From Palaemon carinicauda (lineage: Eukaryota > Arthropoda > Malacostraca > Decapoda > Palaemonidae): a DNA stretch of 64,000 nt. Below are positions 34,181-45,136 of the stretch, in pieces (position 1 is the first letter of the stretch; every line of letters begins with the position of its first letter). The translations under genes and the position numbers were made by a program. The stretch is from positions 78,057,429-78,121,428 of the forward strand of contig NC_090729.1 of assembly GCF_036898095.1 (NCBI RefSeq), read 5' to 3'. The notes beneath the pieces were generated by a model. It saw only the letters and a list, made by a program, of their open reading frames with translations. It did no database searches and had not been told where the DNA came from.

Positions 34181-36328
34181 GGTCCGCTGTGCTGCCAAGG
34201 GCTGCCCCGCCTCTTTCAACGATCCCGTTGGACATGACCTCTGCCGGTCGCATGCACATTGCGCTATCTCTTTTATTCGGGAGCCGGGACAAGCCCCATA
34301 CATGGTGTGGTTCCCGGAATCGTGCACGCTCTGTTACAAGTTGTCCTCCTTACTCCTGAACGATGACGTAAGTTGGTTTTCGTTTTGTTCCTTTTATCCT
34401 TTGGCGATGATTTAATTTGTTCCTTAATTATGTATACATCGCTTATTTCGGAGAACGATTCTTCTCCTTCATCACTAATCCCCTCACCTCTTTCAGGCCG
34501 ATGATGAATCTCTTCGGTCGGCAAGAGCTGCTCTTCGTCCTTGGGTGTCGGGCTTCGGTAGGAATGCTCCGTCTGGCGCACCCTATTTCCTCGACGGAGA
34601 CATGGCCTCCCGACTCTTCCCAGGCTCTACCACTGCAGCAGTCACTCCGGACGCGGCTGCCCCTTTAATTGAAGCGGTCAGAGCGACCATCCCCACAGAA
34701 GACGAATCTCTTTTATCGGGGGACGTGTCAGCTCTGGATTTAGACATCGAGCCCATGGACGAGCAGGTAGGTGGTGTCGAGTTGGTGGAAACATTTTTTT
34801 CTCCTACTCCTTCTTCTACCTCTTCCTTTCTCGGCTTTGATAAGCCTACGGATTCTCCTCGGGATCCCTCCGTCCCCATACGACCCAAGGTGAAGCCACT
34901 CCGTAATTATAAGTCAATGCCTAGTTCAGCTTCGGTATTGTCTACGTCATTGGTCCCCGGACCCTCGACTGCTCCTGATATCCCTGGTACTTCTCATAAA
35001 ACCATAACTCCTAAGAAGTCGAAGTCCACCAAGTCCAAGGCTTCGTCGGCGGGTGGTTCTCAGGAACCCTCCTTATCCATCGACTTAATCAGGGATATGA
35101 TTAAAGAACAAATTCAGCAACACTGGGGCTATGACGGAGCTAAAAGATATGGTGGCGAATCTGATCCACTCCGGAACTCAGATTCCTCCGCCTTCAGCCC
35201 CAGACGCATCGAAGTTACCCCCCTTCGATAAAAACAACCCTTGGAGGTTTGCCTTGCATGCTCCTTACTTAGATGGTACCCTAACTCTAGATAGCATAGG
35301 CACCCGCCCTCTAGAGGACCTAGAATTCTAACCCCCGGGGCTAGAATTCCCATTCAACAGCTTCGTCCGTTTGAAGGAGTATGCCTTGGTTAGAATGGAC
35401 AAGGTACCGAAGGCAACGGTGATATTTCCAAAAGAACAGGCCCAAGCTGTCTGGGCCAGGACTCTATCAGAATGGGGGTGTACCAACTCCAAGCTCACCC
35501 CACAGAAAGGATGACACTTCTTCTACCTTCACGGTAGGGAAGCTAGACCCAGACTGCGCCTCTACTCTTTTTTCTGAGAAGCTTCCCAAATTACTAGAGA
35601 ATCTTCTCAAGACTGAGTTCGAGGCATGTAATAGGTTAGCTAGGTCCCTCCACTCCATCACCTCCGTAGAGTCCCTCGCCTCTGTTTACCCGAATGAAAC
35701 TTTGTTCAGGGTTTTCACAAAGAACCTGCTTCTGTCCTACCAAGTTGACCTCCACGACTTCTGGTCGGCTCGGGTTAGCTGCAGGAAATACGTTCTGTCT
35801 GAGGCTTCTATCAGACATGAACCTAACAGGCTGATAGCGTCCTCCTGCTGGGGTAAGACCCTATTCCCTCAGGATGAAGTTAATAAAGTTCTTCAGGACG
35901 CAGCGAGGGCAAACCAAAATTTGCAAGTAAGGTGGGGCCTCACGACCAAAAGGAAGATCGAATCCCACAAACAATCTTTCTTCAAGAAAAAGCAGAGATT
36001 TACCCCTTACAAGACGAACCGGGGTCACTACCACCAATCGGCAGTTCCCCACACGTCAACACAGTCTTCCTCTGCTTCGACTTCTCAGCAACCGGCTCTT
36101 CCTCAACAGGTGGTCTACCTCACTGCTGCTCCCCCAGGTACACAACCCAACCCCATGTCTTCTTGGATGTCCTCCCCTGCATACAACCCTAGCTACGAAC
36201 CCGCCGGTTCCTTTCGTGGACACCAGAGCGGAAGCTACAGAGGTAGAGGACAGTTCCGCCATCGAAGCGGACCTAGATCAAGGGGTACCCGGGGAGGGAA
36301 GGGACCTAAATTCACTCCCTCGCAATGA
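34181..36328 (+). pseudogene. DIRS-D gag-like ORF
   Basis: The N-terminal Cys/His pattern (34,187-34,360) is C-x4-C-x8-GHD-x-C-x2-H-x2-C-x20-C-x2-C, the same as family 1. A long Ser/Pro/Asp-rich part follows from 34,545. NPWRFALHAPYL...IGTRPLEDLEF corresponds to NPWRYAGHA...LGSRPVADL of family 1. A frameshift near 35,130, a stop at 35,329-35,331 and another shift near 35,510 break the chain. The last 200 codons are open and end in a Ser/Pro/Gln stretch plus an Arg/Gly-rich tail (36,190-36,325). The conserved order across families supports one Gag-like protein. Confidence 0.75.
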
Positions 36329-36334
36329 TGTGTT

Positions 36335-38230
36335 CCCGGTAGGGGGGAGACTTTATCACTTTCGAGACCATTGGACCTTCAGTCCATGGGCTCACAGCAT
36401 AATATCCAAAGACTTGGGTTGGTAATGATCACAGGTATCTCCACCTCCACTAGTGACCTTCTTCCAGAGACCCACTCCCATCCTGAAAGAGTACACCACA
36501 GAGTTACTCAAGAAGAAAGCAATCAAACGGGTTCGATCACTGAAATTCCAAGGCCGCCTATTTACAGTTCCAAAGAAAGACTCGTCGGCATTGAGAGTGG
36601 TTCTGGACTTGTCGAAACTAAACTCTTACATTCTCTGCGACAAGTTCCGTATGCTGACCATCTCTCAGGTACGGACCTTACTTCTCCGTGGGGCCGTCAC
36701 CACCTCTATTGATCTTACCGACGCCTATTATCATGTGCTAGTAGCTCGAAACTTCTCTCCTTACCTAGGCTTCCGCCTAGGCAAGAAAGCCTTGGCGTTC
36801 AAAGTCATGCCCTTCGGTCTCAGCATTGCTCCCAGGATATTCACGAAACTGGGAGAGACAGTGCTCGAGCAACTCAGGAACCAAGGGATACAGATCATCG
36901 CCTATCTGGATGATTGGCTCATTTGGGCTCGGTCGACCCAGGAATGCAACAGAGCTACGACGAAGGTAATTCGATTTCTCGCTAAACTGGGATTCCAAGT
37001 CAATCTCCAAAAGTCTCGCCTACAATCATCAAGCCGCTTCGAATGGTTAGGCATTCGGTGGGACCTTTCAAAGCACAGGCTCTCCCTTCCTTCCAAAAAA
37101 GGTAAGGGAGATAGCTTCCAAGATCAGGAACTTTCTCAAACACAAACAGGTGTCCAGAAGAGCTTTAGAAAGAATCCTCGGCCTTCTCCAATTTACTTTA
37201 GTAACAGATCTCCTATTAAAAGCCAAACTCAAAGACATCAATCGAGTTTGGAGAAAGAGAGCTACAATACCTTTAAGAGACAAGATCTCGAAGATCCCCT
37301 CTGTCTTAAAAATGAGACTACGCCCATGGTCCGAACCGAGGAACGTCTCCAAATCGGTTCCTCTGCAATTCCCCCCTCCACAAGTGACACTTCATACAGA
37401 CGCGTCTCTGAGTGGCTGGGGGGGGGGGGGGGTTATTCCCAACATCAGATGTTTCTGGGCTCTTGGTCACCCGCCATGAAACAGTTCCATATCAATGTTC
37501 TCAAAGCCATGGCAGTGTTCTTGACCCTGAAGAGAATCTCTCCTCCGAGGTCATCCCACATCAGAGTAGTCTCAGACAGCACAGCAGTAGTACACTGCAT
37601 CAACAGAGGAGGATCCAAGTCACCCAACCTGAATCAGGTCCTGGTCACTATCTTCGCCTTGGCAGCAGACAAGAACAGGTTCCTGTCAGCAACTCACCTA
37701 GCAGGAGTCCAGAATGTGATAGTGGATTCACTATCCAGGACGAAACCACTGCAATCGGAATGGTCCTTAGACATAAATTCCTTCCGGTGGATACTCAGGC
37801 TGGTTCCGGGCCTCCAGTTAGATCTATTCGCGACTCAACTGAATCACAAACTTCCCTGTTATGTGACCCCAAACCTGGACCCTCTGGCTTATGCCATGGA
37901 GGCATTAACCCTGGATTGGAACCATTGGAAGAAGATTTACCTATTCCCTCCAGTGAATCTTCTAATGAAAGTTTTACACAAACTACGCTCCTTCCAAGGG
38001 GCAGTGACTTTAGTAGCACCTCACTGGCCAAAAAGCAGTTGGTTTCCTCTCCTCCTCGAGTTGAAACTCCGTCCCTTCCGGATCCCATTCCCCAAACTGA
38101 CCCAAGTAGTCCAAACTCGGACTGTGTTAGATTCCTCAAGGATAGCCAAAACCCTAACTTTGTGGACTTCATGAAGTTTGCAGCTCGAGAGATGCGAACA
38201 TCGACCCGGAAAATGTCCTCTTTATAGAAT
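36335..38230 (+). pseudogene. DIRS-D pol: RT, RNase H and MT-like region
   Basis: RT: VGGRLYHFRDHWTFSPWAHS (a TAA follows at about 36,423), then VVLDLSKLNSYI, TTSIDLTDAYYHV with the first Asp, FKVMPFGLSIAPRIFTK and the active site AYLDDWLIWA. At an A6 run near 37,100 the frame shifts. The connection segment and HTDASLSGWGG sit in the second frame until a run of about 13 G (37,419-37,432), where the first frame resumes. RNase H continues with INVLKAMAVFLT, where the catalytic Glu is Lys, and NVIVDSLSRTK. The MT-like part has LDLFAT and IYLFPPVNLLMKVL. A stop falls at 38,172-38,174. One overlapping frame stays open for 573 codons only because the two shifts compensate. Confidence 0.87.
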
Positions 38231-38535
38231 CAGACAAAAGGGACTCTACAATTCGTCAATATGATTCGGCCGTTAAGAAACTAGCAGATTTCTTAAAGAA
38301 TTCAGACCATACTTTTATGACTCCTAATTTAGCCATCTCCTTCTTTAGGTTCATATTTGACAAAGGCCTAGCAGCTAGCACTATAACCACCATCAAGTCA
38401 GCTTTGAAGAAGATCTTCCTTGTTGGGTTTAACATTAACCTAGCAAATTCCTATTTCTCATCTATTCCAAAAGCATGTGCTAGGCTTCGACCTTCGGTTC
38501 GTCCACAAGAGGTCACTTGGTGTCTTTACAATGGA
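38225..38535 (+). pseudogene. DIRS-D tyrosine recombinase, N-terminal half
   Basis: The core-binding domain only: STIRQYDSAVKKLADFLK, ISFFRFIFDKGLAASTITT, IKSALKKIFLVGFNIN and IPKACARLRPSVRPQEVTW. The catalytic domain is absent here. It breaks off just where the YR of copy E starts (NDVLKLASDTDNES), with no more than a few bases lost or gained. Confidence 0.85.
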
Positions 38536-40047
38536 TGATTTCAAAAAGAAAATTAAAGGACTCTGTAAGTGTAAGGCACCAGGTACAGATAATATTCATC
38601 CAAGAGAGATTGTAAAACTAGAAGAAGAATTAACCCCACACTTTAACAAAATGTTCCGAGAGACAGACACTACAAGGATGGGAACTTGGCAATGTTCCTC
38701 CAATCCACAAGAACGTACCAAAACAAGAACCTGGCAACTACAATTATAGTAGATTCAATGGCAGAACATAGAGAAAATAAATCTAATGATAAAGAGCCAA
38801 CATGGTTTTAGACAAAAGATCATGTGTGACAAATCTTTTGGAATTTTTCCATAACATGTTTAGCATTTATGACAAAAGTAGGGCAATAGACATCATATAC
38901 ATAAACTTTCAAAAAGCTTTTGACAAAGTTCCTCATAAAATATTAATGGTCAAAATTAGAGCACTAGGCATTACTGATGAGCCAGCTGAATGGATCAAAG
39001 ATTGGCTACCAAACAGAAAACAGTGTTGTAATCAATGGAGAAACTTCAGAGTGGGCACCTGTTACAAGACAAGTACCTCGAGGATCTGTCCTTGGACCAT
39101 TGCTATTTCTGATCTACATTAACGACATAGATTTAGGATTTACTAGTGGAATAGCTGAATTTCTTGACAATAATAAACCAGGCATAAATGCTGCGAACTT
39201 AGAAAACATAGAACCCTTAAGAGAGGATCTAATGAAATCAGGAGAATGGTCCAGAAAATGTCAAATGCCTTTCAATTGTGGGAAATGTAAAGTCATGCAC
39301 ATAGGTTATAGTAATCCACAGTCAGATTACTCACTGCTGGGTAATGAAATAGAAAGTGTGGACCAGGAGGACGTTCTCGGTATTATCAGCAAGGATTTGA
39401 ATTTTGCCAAACAGAGCATAAAAACTGAAAAGAAAACACAAAGACTAATAGGTTACATAAAGAGAGAATTCAAATGCACAAACAAAGATACTATACTACA
39501 GCTGTACACATCACTAGTAAGACCTCATGTAGAATAGAGTCCAATTTTGGGCTCCAAGCATTCAGAAGGATATACTGTATATAGACTAGAAGCAGTACAA
39601 GCTAGGGCCACCAAACTAGTTCCAACACTAAGGCAATTTGGATATAGGTAGAGGATGGAATGTTTGAACTTATTTGATCTACAAACTCGACGACTAAGGG
39701 GAGAGGAGAGGTAACAGAGGCATTCGAAATTCTTAAAGAAATAACAAATGTAAATTACAATATTCTATTCACACTTAGCACAAATCAGTCCAGAGGTAAC
39801 GGATACAAACTGGGATTGAAAAGATACAACACCACTCTGTGTGGCAATTTCTTTACGTACCAGATAGCAAATACTTGTAATAGACTTCCAGCGGATGTAG
39901 TAAAAAGTAACACGGTAAATGAGTTCAAGAAAAAGTTAGACAAGATCGTAAGAGCTCTAAAAGCTTAAACTAAATCGCTCTACCAAAGAGCAGATGGAGT
40001 CTCAGCGGATGAAATAAAAAAGTCTTTGAGACATCCAAAATCCTAGT

Positions 40048-40127
<80 letters not shown>
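38530..40127 (+). mobile_element. CR1/Jockey-like LINE, RT to 3' end, with (CT)n tail
   Basis: The frame opens at DDFKKKIKGLCKCKAPGTDN, the start of the RT domain. With shifts it runs through SRAIDIIYINFQKAFDKVPH, PRGSVLGPLLFLIYINDID, a decayed active site (AEFLDNN, where FADD is expected), KCKVMHIGYSNPQSDYSLLG and LQLYTSLVRPHVE (stop about 39,535). Further pieces reach NTVNEFKKKLDKI near 39,950. The 3' UTR ends in a (CT)n tract (40,049-40,127), probably the element's terminal repeat. Endonuclease and linker are missing; a matching linker lies at 45,750-46,015 on the minus strand. Confidence 0.82.
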
Positions 40128-40130
<3 letters not shown>

Positions 40131-40261
40131 AGAAATTGGAAAATGATGGACGAAGTAATAATTGTTTATTAGGAAATGTGAAATATCCTTTGATAGAATG
40201 CCTTAATAAGACAGTAGTTATTTGTTTCTAAAATTGGGGATACTGACGGCGAACAACACAG

Positions 40262-40545
40262 GGTTAATTAGCTGATTTCAAAAATATCGCCCATGTTTTA
40301 CTTAACTGTCCAGACCTCAGCAACGAAAGAAGAAAAATAAAAGAATTGCAGCAACCATACGAAGAGGAAGAAAAGAAGAAAATAGGAAACGTTCTATTTA
40401 ATGAAAAAGGAATAGAAAAAAGTACATATATCAGATGTGGAAAAAGGGAGACGAAGGTAAAAGAACTAGAATTAAGAAGAAAACTAAGGAGGTGCCAATG
40501 GAAAGGTGAATCCCTCTGCCCAGCACCTGAATGTAAACATTAGAA
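40262..40545 (+). pseudogene. C-terminal fragment of a LINE ORF2
   Basis: The frame reads HVLLNCPDLSNERRKIKEL, continues through a Lys/Glu-rich stretch and ends ESLCPAPECKH with a stop at about 40,543. H-x-L-x2-C-P is the usual zinc-finger-like ending of LINE ORF2 proteins. Nothing upstream of it belongs to the same frame, so it is a 5'-truncated remnant. Lineage not resolved. Confidence 0.5.
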
Positions 40546-41105
40546 AAGATTATAATTCACTGTTTTTATTTACAAGCACAATATTAAAATGTGAATATTA
40601 CATGCATTATTATTGGATATAGGAAAGTTAAACACTGGTTTAATCAAAATTCGGATTATTTCAAATATAGCTGTAATTTTTTCACCACAGTAAATGGGTA
40701 TACTGTACAGTGTACAGCGTGAGTTAGGACGAGCTGGGTGGAGAGAGGTATGTGGCACAAAGCACACAAAGTGTAAAGGAGCCCAGGATATTAGAAATCA
40801 TCGCACTGCATGAGGATTTATCAATGATTTGGATATTTTTTATTTAATAGGTATTGTGGTTGTCTGTGTCGCATGTAAGTGAAATCACGAAGGGAGAACT
40901 CGTCTGAAAAGAGGCCTGACTGTACATTATTACAAGACAGACACAATTTTGCTATGATAGAAACCAAGTAAAACAATATTAGGCAGTTTATAGTGGGTTA
41001 ATTATCCGAGCGTAGGCAATGACAGATAGTTGTTAGGTTAGGTTAGAAGTTATTCCACCCTAGGGCACCAAGCAGCAGCAATTTTTTTTGTTTTTTTGCA
41101 CCTGA
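40546..41105. other. Unassigned AT-rich sequence
   Basis: No feature recognised. Confidence 0.5.
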
Positions 41106-41560
41106 CTCTGTTACTTAACCCTCGCGAAGTAGGAAGTCTGACTGTATATAGTTCTCCACTTGACCCCATAAAAGTTCAATAGGGTTGCATTGACAGTAAT
41201 ACAGCGATAGACAAAACCTTATGGCGTAATCTGCTGCAATCTTGTCAATGGCATACCCATTTTCCAGGTTCTGTGTGTGCTTTTTCACCATTTGTAACTT
41301 CTCTTCTTATCAAGTGTACTTTTGGATCCTCCCCATTTCTGATAAGTCATCCTGTGATGGCAGCTTTCTTAGGGGACGATGTCAGCAGATTGTTTATCTT
41401 CACAGAGTTCATGACTATAATAGATGATGCGGGAATGTTAGGAATGAGTTGTGTGCAGAACCACTTTTCAAACATGATATCATTCATCTGGTTATGATCA
41501 TCTCTATGGTTTTTAGTAAGAAATATCAATTATGGGTGCATTCTAGCAAATTGAGGATTG
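41106..41560 (-). pseudogene. DDE_3-type transposase relic
   Basis: Minus-strand blocks: FEKWFCTQLIPNIPASSIIV followed by MNSVK, where the family has a catalytic Asp-Asn pair (VMDNA), then KINNLLTSSPKKA, and after stops CQCNPIELLWGQVENYI, the NPIE-x2-W motif near the third catalytic residue. The order and spacing fit an IS630/Tc1-like DDE_3 transposase core. The N-terminal DNA-binding part and the inverted repeats are not visible. The middle Asp is lost, so it is dead. Confidence 0.6.
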
Positions 41561-41609
41561 TTCTGTTGCATAACACATTTCATATATTCCCTTACAAATA
41601 ATTCAATAT

Positions 41610-42094
41610 CTCTCTACACTTGGTCACCAGACAAAAGTCCTTGCAATAGACTTTGATCTGCCAATACCTTGGTGATCAGTATGCATTTCAGACAAAACCT
41701 TATTCCTCAGTGAACTAGGAATAATTAGTCTAGACCCTTTCATTATACAACCTTGTGCTATACTCAATTCACTCCATATATCTTTATAGACTTTACAATT
41801 TACCTCATATCCACATAAGTCTCTACCTGTCATTAAACTCTCTAAAACCTTTCTAAGTATTGGGTCTTTCTTGGTATTATGTGCAATATCCTTGGCTGTA
41901 ATGGGTACATCATATACTGAAACTAGTAATATACCATCATCATACTCTTCTGGTGCTTTGTCTACTGGAAATCTAGATAAAGTATCTGTATTACCCGTCT
42001 TTGACGTAGGACGATATTCTATATTATAGTGATATGCGGTTAACGTAATTGCCCACCGTTGTAGTCTTGCAGCTACCAACTTGGGTAAACTTGC
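41610..42094 (-). pseudogene. Ty3/gypsy pol: RNase H end and integrase zinc-finger region
   Basis: The frame starts with ARLQRWAITLTAYHYNIEYR and TSKTGNTDTLSRFPVD, the standard end of gypsy RNase H. It continues to ILRKVLESL, VYKDIWSELSIAQGC, RLIIPSSLRNKVLSEMHTDH and QGIGRSKSIARTFVW, the start of the integrase H2C2 zinc region. It stops there; the integrase catalytic core is missing, replaced by the DDE_3 relic at 41,106-41,560. The 151-codon frame is uninterrupted. Confidence 0.85.
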
Positions 42095-43336
42095 TTATGG
42101 ACCCAATATTGCTAATAGAGGTTTATAATCTGTAACAAGTGTGAACTTTTTCCTTCCATAAAGATACATATGAAATTTCTTAACTCCAAACACTAATGCT
42201 AAACCTTCTTTCTCTATTTTAGAGTAATTCCTTTCTGCTTTGTTCAATACTCTAAAAGCAAAAGCGATTGGCTTTTCTGTTCCATCTAGCATTACATGAG
42301 ATAATACTGCACCTAAACCTATATTTGGTGCATCACAAAATAATTTAACTGGTAAATCCATTTGATAATGTACTAGAAATGTAGGTGATGTTATGTTCTG
42401 CTTGATTCTTTCAAAAGATTCGTTAAAATCACTTTTAATTTTATACTTTGTCTTGTGAATACCTTTGCCATTAATTACAAAACCTAAGTATTCTACTTAA
42501 TCAACTTCTAAAATACATTTGCTCTTATTAACTCTAATGTTATGTTCCTTCAACTTCCTCAGCACTTCCCATAATCTCTCTATGTTCTTTATTATCTTTA
42601 TTAGAGAGCAGAATATCATCTATGAAAATGAATACTCTTTGCATTCCTGAAAAAAAAATCTTATCCATAGTTTGTTGCAATATAGCTGGACTACTTGCTA
42701 CTCCATAACGCAGTCTCGTTGCCCTATACAAACTTAAGGATGTATTCACAGTACAAAGTTCTTGTGAATTTCATCAATGGGAAACTGTTGAAATGCTTCT
42801 CTAAGATCTAACTTAGAAAATACACTACATCCAGACATAGTTGCAAACATGTCTTTTGTATTTGGAAATGGATGTTGAGTTACCTGAAGCTGTGGATTCA
42901 ACGTTACCTTGTAATCTCCACATAACCTAACCCGACCATTTTCCTTTCACAATAGAGACTAATGGTATAGCCCAGTCTGAGTATGTAACTTTTTCCCAAG
43001 AACCTCCACTTTCTAACCTTTTGATTTCTGTTTCAACTGCACTTTTCAATGCATATCGTACTGGTCTTGGAGCAAAAAATCTGGGAGTACTATCTGATTT
43101 CAAAACTAAAATTGCATTTGCATTCTTTACTTAACCAACTTATCCTCAAATACGTCTGGAAACTCTGATAAAACATTATCCACAGACACTTCATTCTTGT
43201 GTTCATCTTGTGTACCTGTAACCTTCAAAATACTAGCCAATCTGTTTTTATATAGGCTAATGTAACCAACCCAAACTTAGTAAAGTTTGTCCTTTACCTT
43301 CAACTATGGCTTTTTATCTAACTTCTGATCTTTATA
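42095..43336 (-). pseudogene. Ty3/gypsy reverse transcriptase and RNase H
   Basis: RNase H/tether: [73 protein letters not shown] and the active site FIFIDDILLSNKD (about 42,580-42,650). The N-terminal RT half (42,740-43,150) is split over frames and has stops. Orientation and order (protease, RT, RNase H, integrase start) are those of Ty3/gypsy, not copia. Not functional. Confidence 0.85.
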
Positions 43337-43871
43337 TTATACTTCTACGTTCGAAGCACCTAATACCTGAATATCAAAACCATTATAATCTTTGAAAACT
43401 CTATTTGTACCTTCTAATAACAAATTAGGAATGGTTTTAACTTTTTTCTCAGACGTAATTGCTACTTCAGCTGCTGTGTCAGCTTGCATTACGGTTGGCT
43501 TACCATTTATGATCACTTCTACCAATATATGCTTCTTTGCACCTTTGTTGACAGAATTAATGCAAAATGCAAAACCAGTTTCTGACCTATCCTGATTATC
43601 ATGAACATTTTCCGCAATATTCTCTTGATCTATAGTATCAACTGCTGCATTGATTTTCTTTGCCTGGTGGTTACAGAACCTTCAAACATTAGAAAAATGT
43701 CCCATCTTTCTACAACTCTGGCATGTTTGCCCTTTAGCAATGCATTTCCTTGCTTTGTATGCAAGATGATCAGTTTTACCACACCTATAACATTTGGATT
43801 TTTCCTGTTGCTTCTGCGTATAGGCCTGATTCTGATATTTGTAAGCATTTAGAGTTCGGCAATTTCTTATG
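43337..43871 (-). pseudogene. Ty3/gypsy gag zinc knuckles and protease
   Basis: Two CCHC-type knuckles: CYRCGKTDHLAYKARKC, which has irregular spacing, and CQSCRKMGHFSNVCRFC, which is regular. After NAAVDTIDQENIAEN comes the retropepsin-like segment VEVIINGKPTVMQADTAAEV, where the active-site triad reads DTA instead of DTG/DSG, then FDIQVLGASNVEV. The reading begins at 43,871, where a LINE tail interrupts. The N-terminal Gag half is the plus-strand fragment at 31,785-32,383, and the two join without an obvious overlap. Confidence 0.78.
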
Positions 43872-44277
43872 ACTAGGCCTTCTCCATCATGAGACTGAAT
43901 ACTGCACAGTATTCTAGAAGTTTAATTCCAGCTGTGACCAAGTTGTGGAATGATCTTCCTAATCGGGTAGTTGAATCAGTGGAACTTCAAAAGTTCAAAG
44001 TTGCAGCAAATGTTTTTATGTTGAACAGGCTGACATAAGTCTTTTTATAGTTTATATATGACATATCTGTTTTGAAGCTGTTAATGTTTTTAGAATGATT
44101 TATTCTCATTATTTATTTCTTTACTTCCTTTCCTCACTGGGCTATTTTTCCCTGTTGGAGCCCTTGGGCTTATAGTATCATGCTTTTCCAACTAGGGTTG
44201 TAGCTTGCCCAGTAATAATAATAATAATAAAATAATAATAATAATAATAATAATGATAATAATAATAATAATAATAA
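43872..44277 (+). mobile_element. LINE 3' fragment with (AAT)n tail
   Basis: Plus-strand copy of the fragment found at 9,429-9,855. The C-terminal ORF2 block (NTAQYSRS...PAVTKLWNDLPNRV) is at 43,895-44,035. The 3' UTR carries CCCTGTTGGAGCCCTTGGGC at 44,148-44,170, then an (AAT)n tail at 44,213-44,277 that abuts the DIRS-E terminus exactly. Confidence 0.8.
44213..44277. repeat. (AAT)n microsatellite
   Basis: Slightly interrupted AAT/ATA repeat forming the 3' tail of the LINE fragment. Confidence 0.9.
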
Positions 44278-44662
44278 AGGGATTTTGATGAAGGAAAAAT
44301 CTATTTCTGGGGAGAGACCTGTGACGCCCGATTAAAAGGGTCTTTCTTTACACTTTTCTGATATAAACCTTCCAAATATACCAGAGAAAGATAAAAGCAT
44401 GGAATGCAGAGGTTACTACCCTCGCGCGAGCACCTTGTGGGTGTGGTGTATAAAGCAGGGGCATGTGAAAACCACTATTCACAGGCTGTCTTCCATTTAG
44501 ATAATTCCTTCATCAAAGGGAAGGACCGTAACAGAGGCCCCAGATACCGCACTTGAGCCACTCCACCGACGCCCGACGCGAGCGCCCTCTGAGACATCCT
44601 TCTGCAAGAACAAACGGCTTGGAAAGGAAAGGGTGGGATCGTACAAAATAACAGGGAAGGGT
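44278..44662 (-). repeat. Right inverted terminal repeat of DIRS-E
   Basis: The plus strand starts GGGATTTTGATGAAGG, the complement of the right terminus, and then matches the D left ITR over about 300 bp. The end is adjacent to the LINE (AAT)n tail. Confidence 0.85.
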
Positions 44663-44749
44663 TTCACCGGGCGTCACAGGGCTTTCCCCAGAAATAGATT
44701 TTTCCTTCGTCAAAATCCCTTTTCTGGGTCGACCTGTGACGCCCGGTGA
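44663..44749. repeat. ICR of DIRS-E (family 2)
   Basis: Palindrome with outer arms CACCGGGCGTCACAGG and CCTGTGACGCCCGGTG, inner arms CCCAGAAA and TTTCTGGG, and a central GATTTTT-CCTTCGTC-AAAATC core. It is organised exactly like the family-1 ICRs with different outer arms. Confidence 0.85.
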
Positions 44750-45136
44750 AAATGTACCAGAGAATGCCTTCCAAGCCCAATAATAAATAGTACCCTAATG
44801 AGGAGAGAGATAAACACCATGTAAGGAAAATAATATATTATATTAAGGTAAGTAAGCATAAATTACAAACTAGCCAAAGGACATAGTGAACGTAAGGCTA
44901 AATAAACATGATAACAAGGAAGCATCCGAGTATCAGAGCACAATATGCAACAAAACTGACATGGCTAAGAATAACCCAACACTAAAGTTACGGTAAACAC
45001 AATAACAGTTAATAACCATAGGAACTAAACATGGAATAAACTTAGGGCTAACGAACCACCAAAGAGAGCAGCGACGTGGTGCGAGTGGCAGGTAGGAGGG
45101 AGAAGAGGAGAGATGGAGGAAAGGAAGAACAAGAGA
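44750..45136 (-). other. 3' untranslated stretch of DIRS-E
   Basis: Lies between YR stop and ICR. No further feature seen. Confidence 0.6.

Larger units (their letters stand above)
32384..38535 (+). mobile_element. DIRS-like retrotransposon family 2, 5' part (copy D)
   Basis: Left ITR, leader, gag, RT, RNase H, MT-like region and the first half of the YR of a second DIRS family. The outer arms of its terminus (GGTCGACCTGTGATGCCCGG) differ completely from family 1, while the inner core (TTTCTGGG) and protein order are alike. The copy ends abruptly inside the YR at about 38,535, where a CR1-like LINE begins. The missing 3' part lies at 44,278-45,748 on the minus strand (copy E). Confidence 0.88.

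Noticed and set aside
36453..38174. A single intact 573-residue pol protein
   Set aside because: The middle third (37,105-37,425) is out of frame with the conserved RNase H sequence; the openness is fortuitous.
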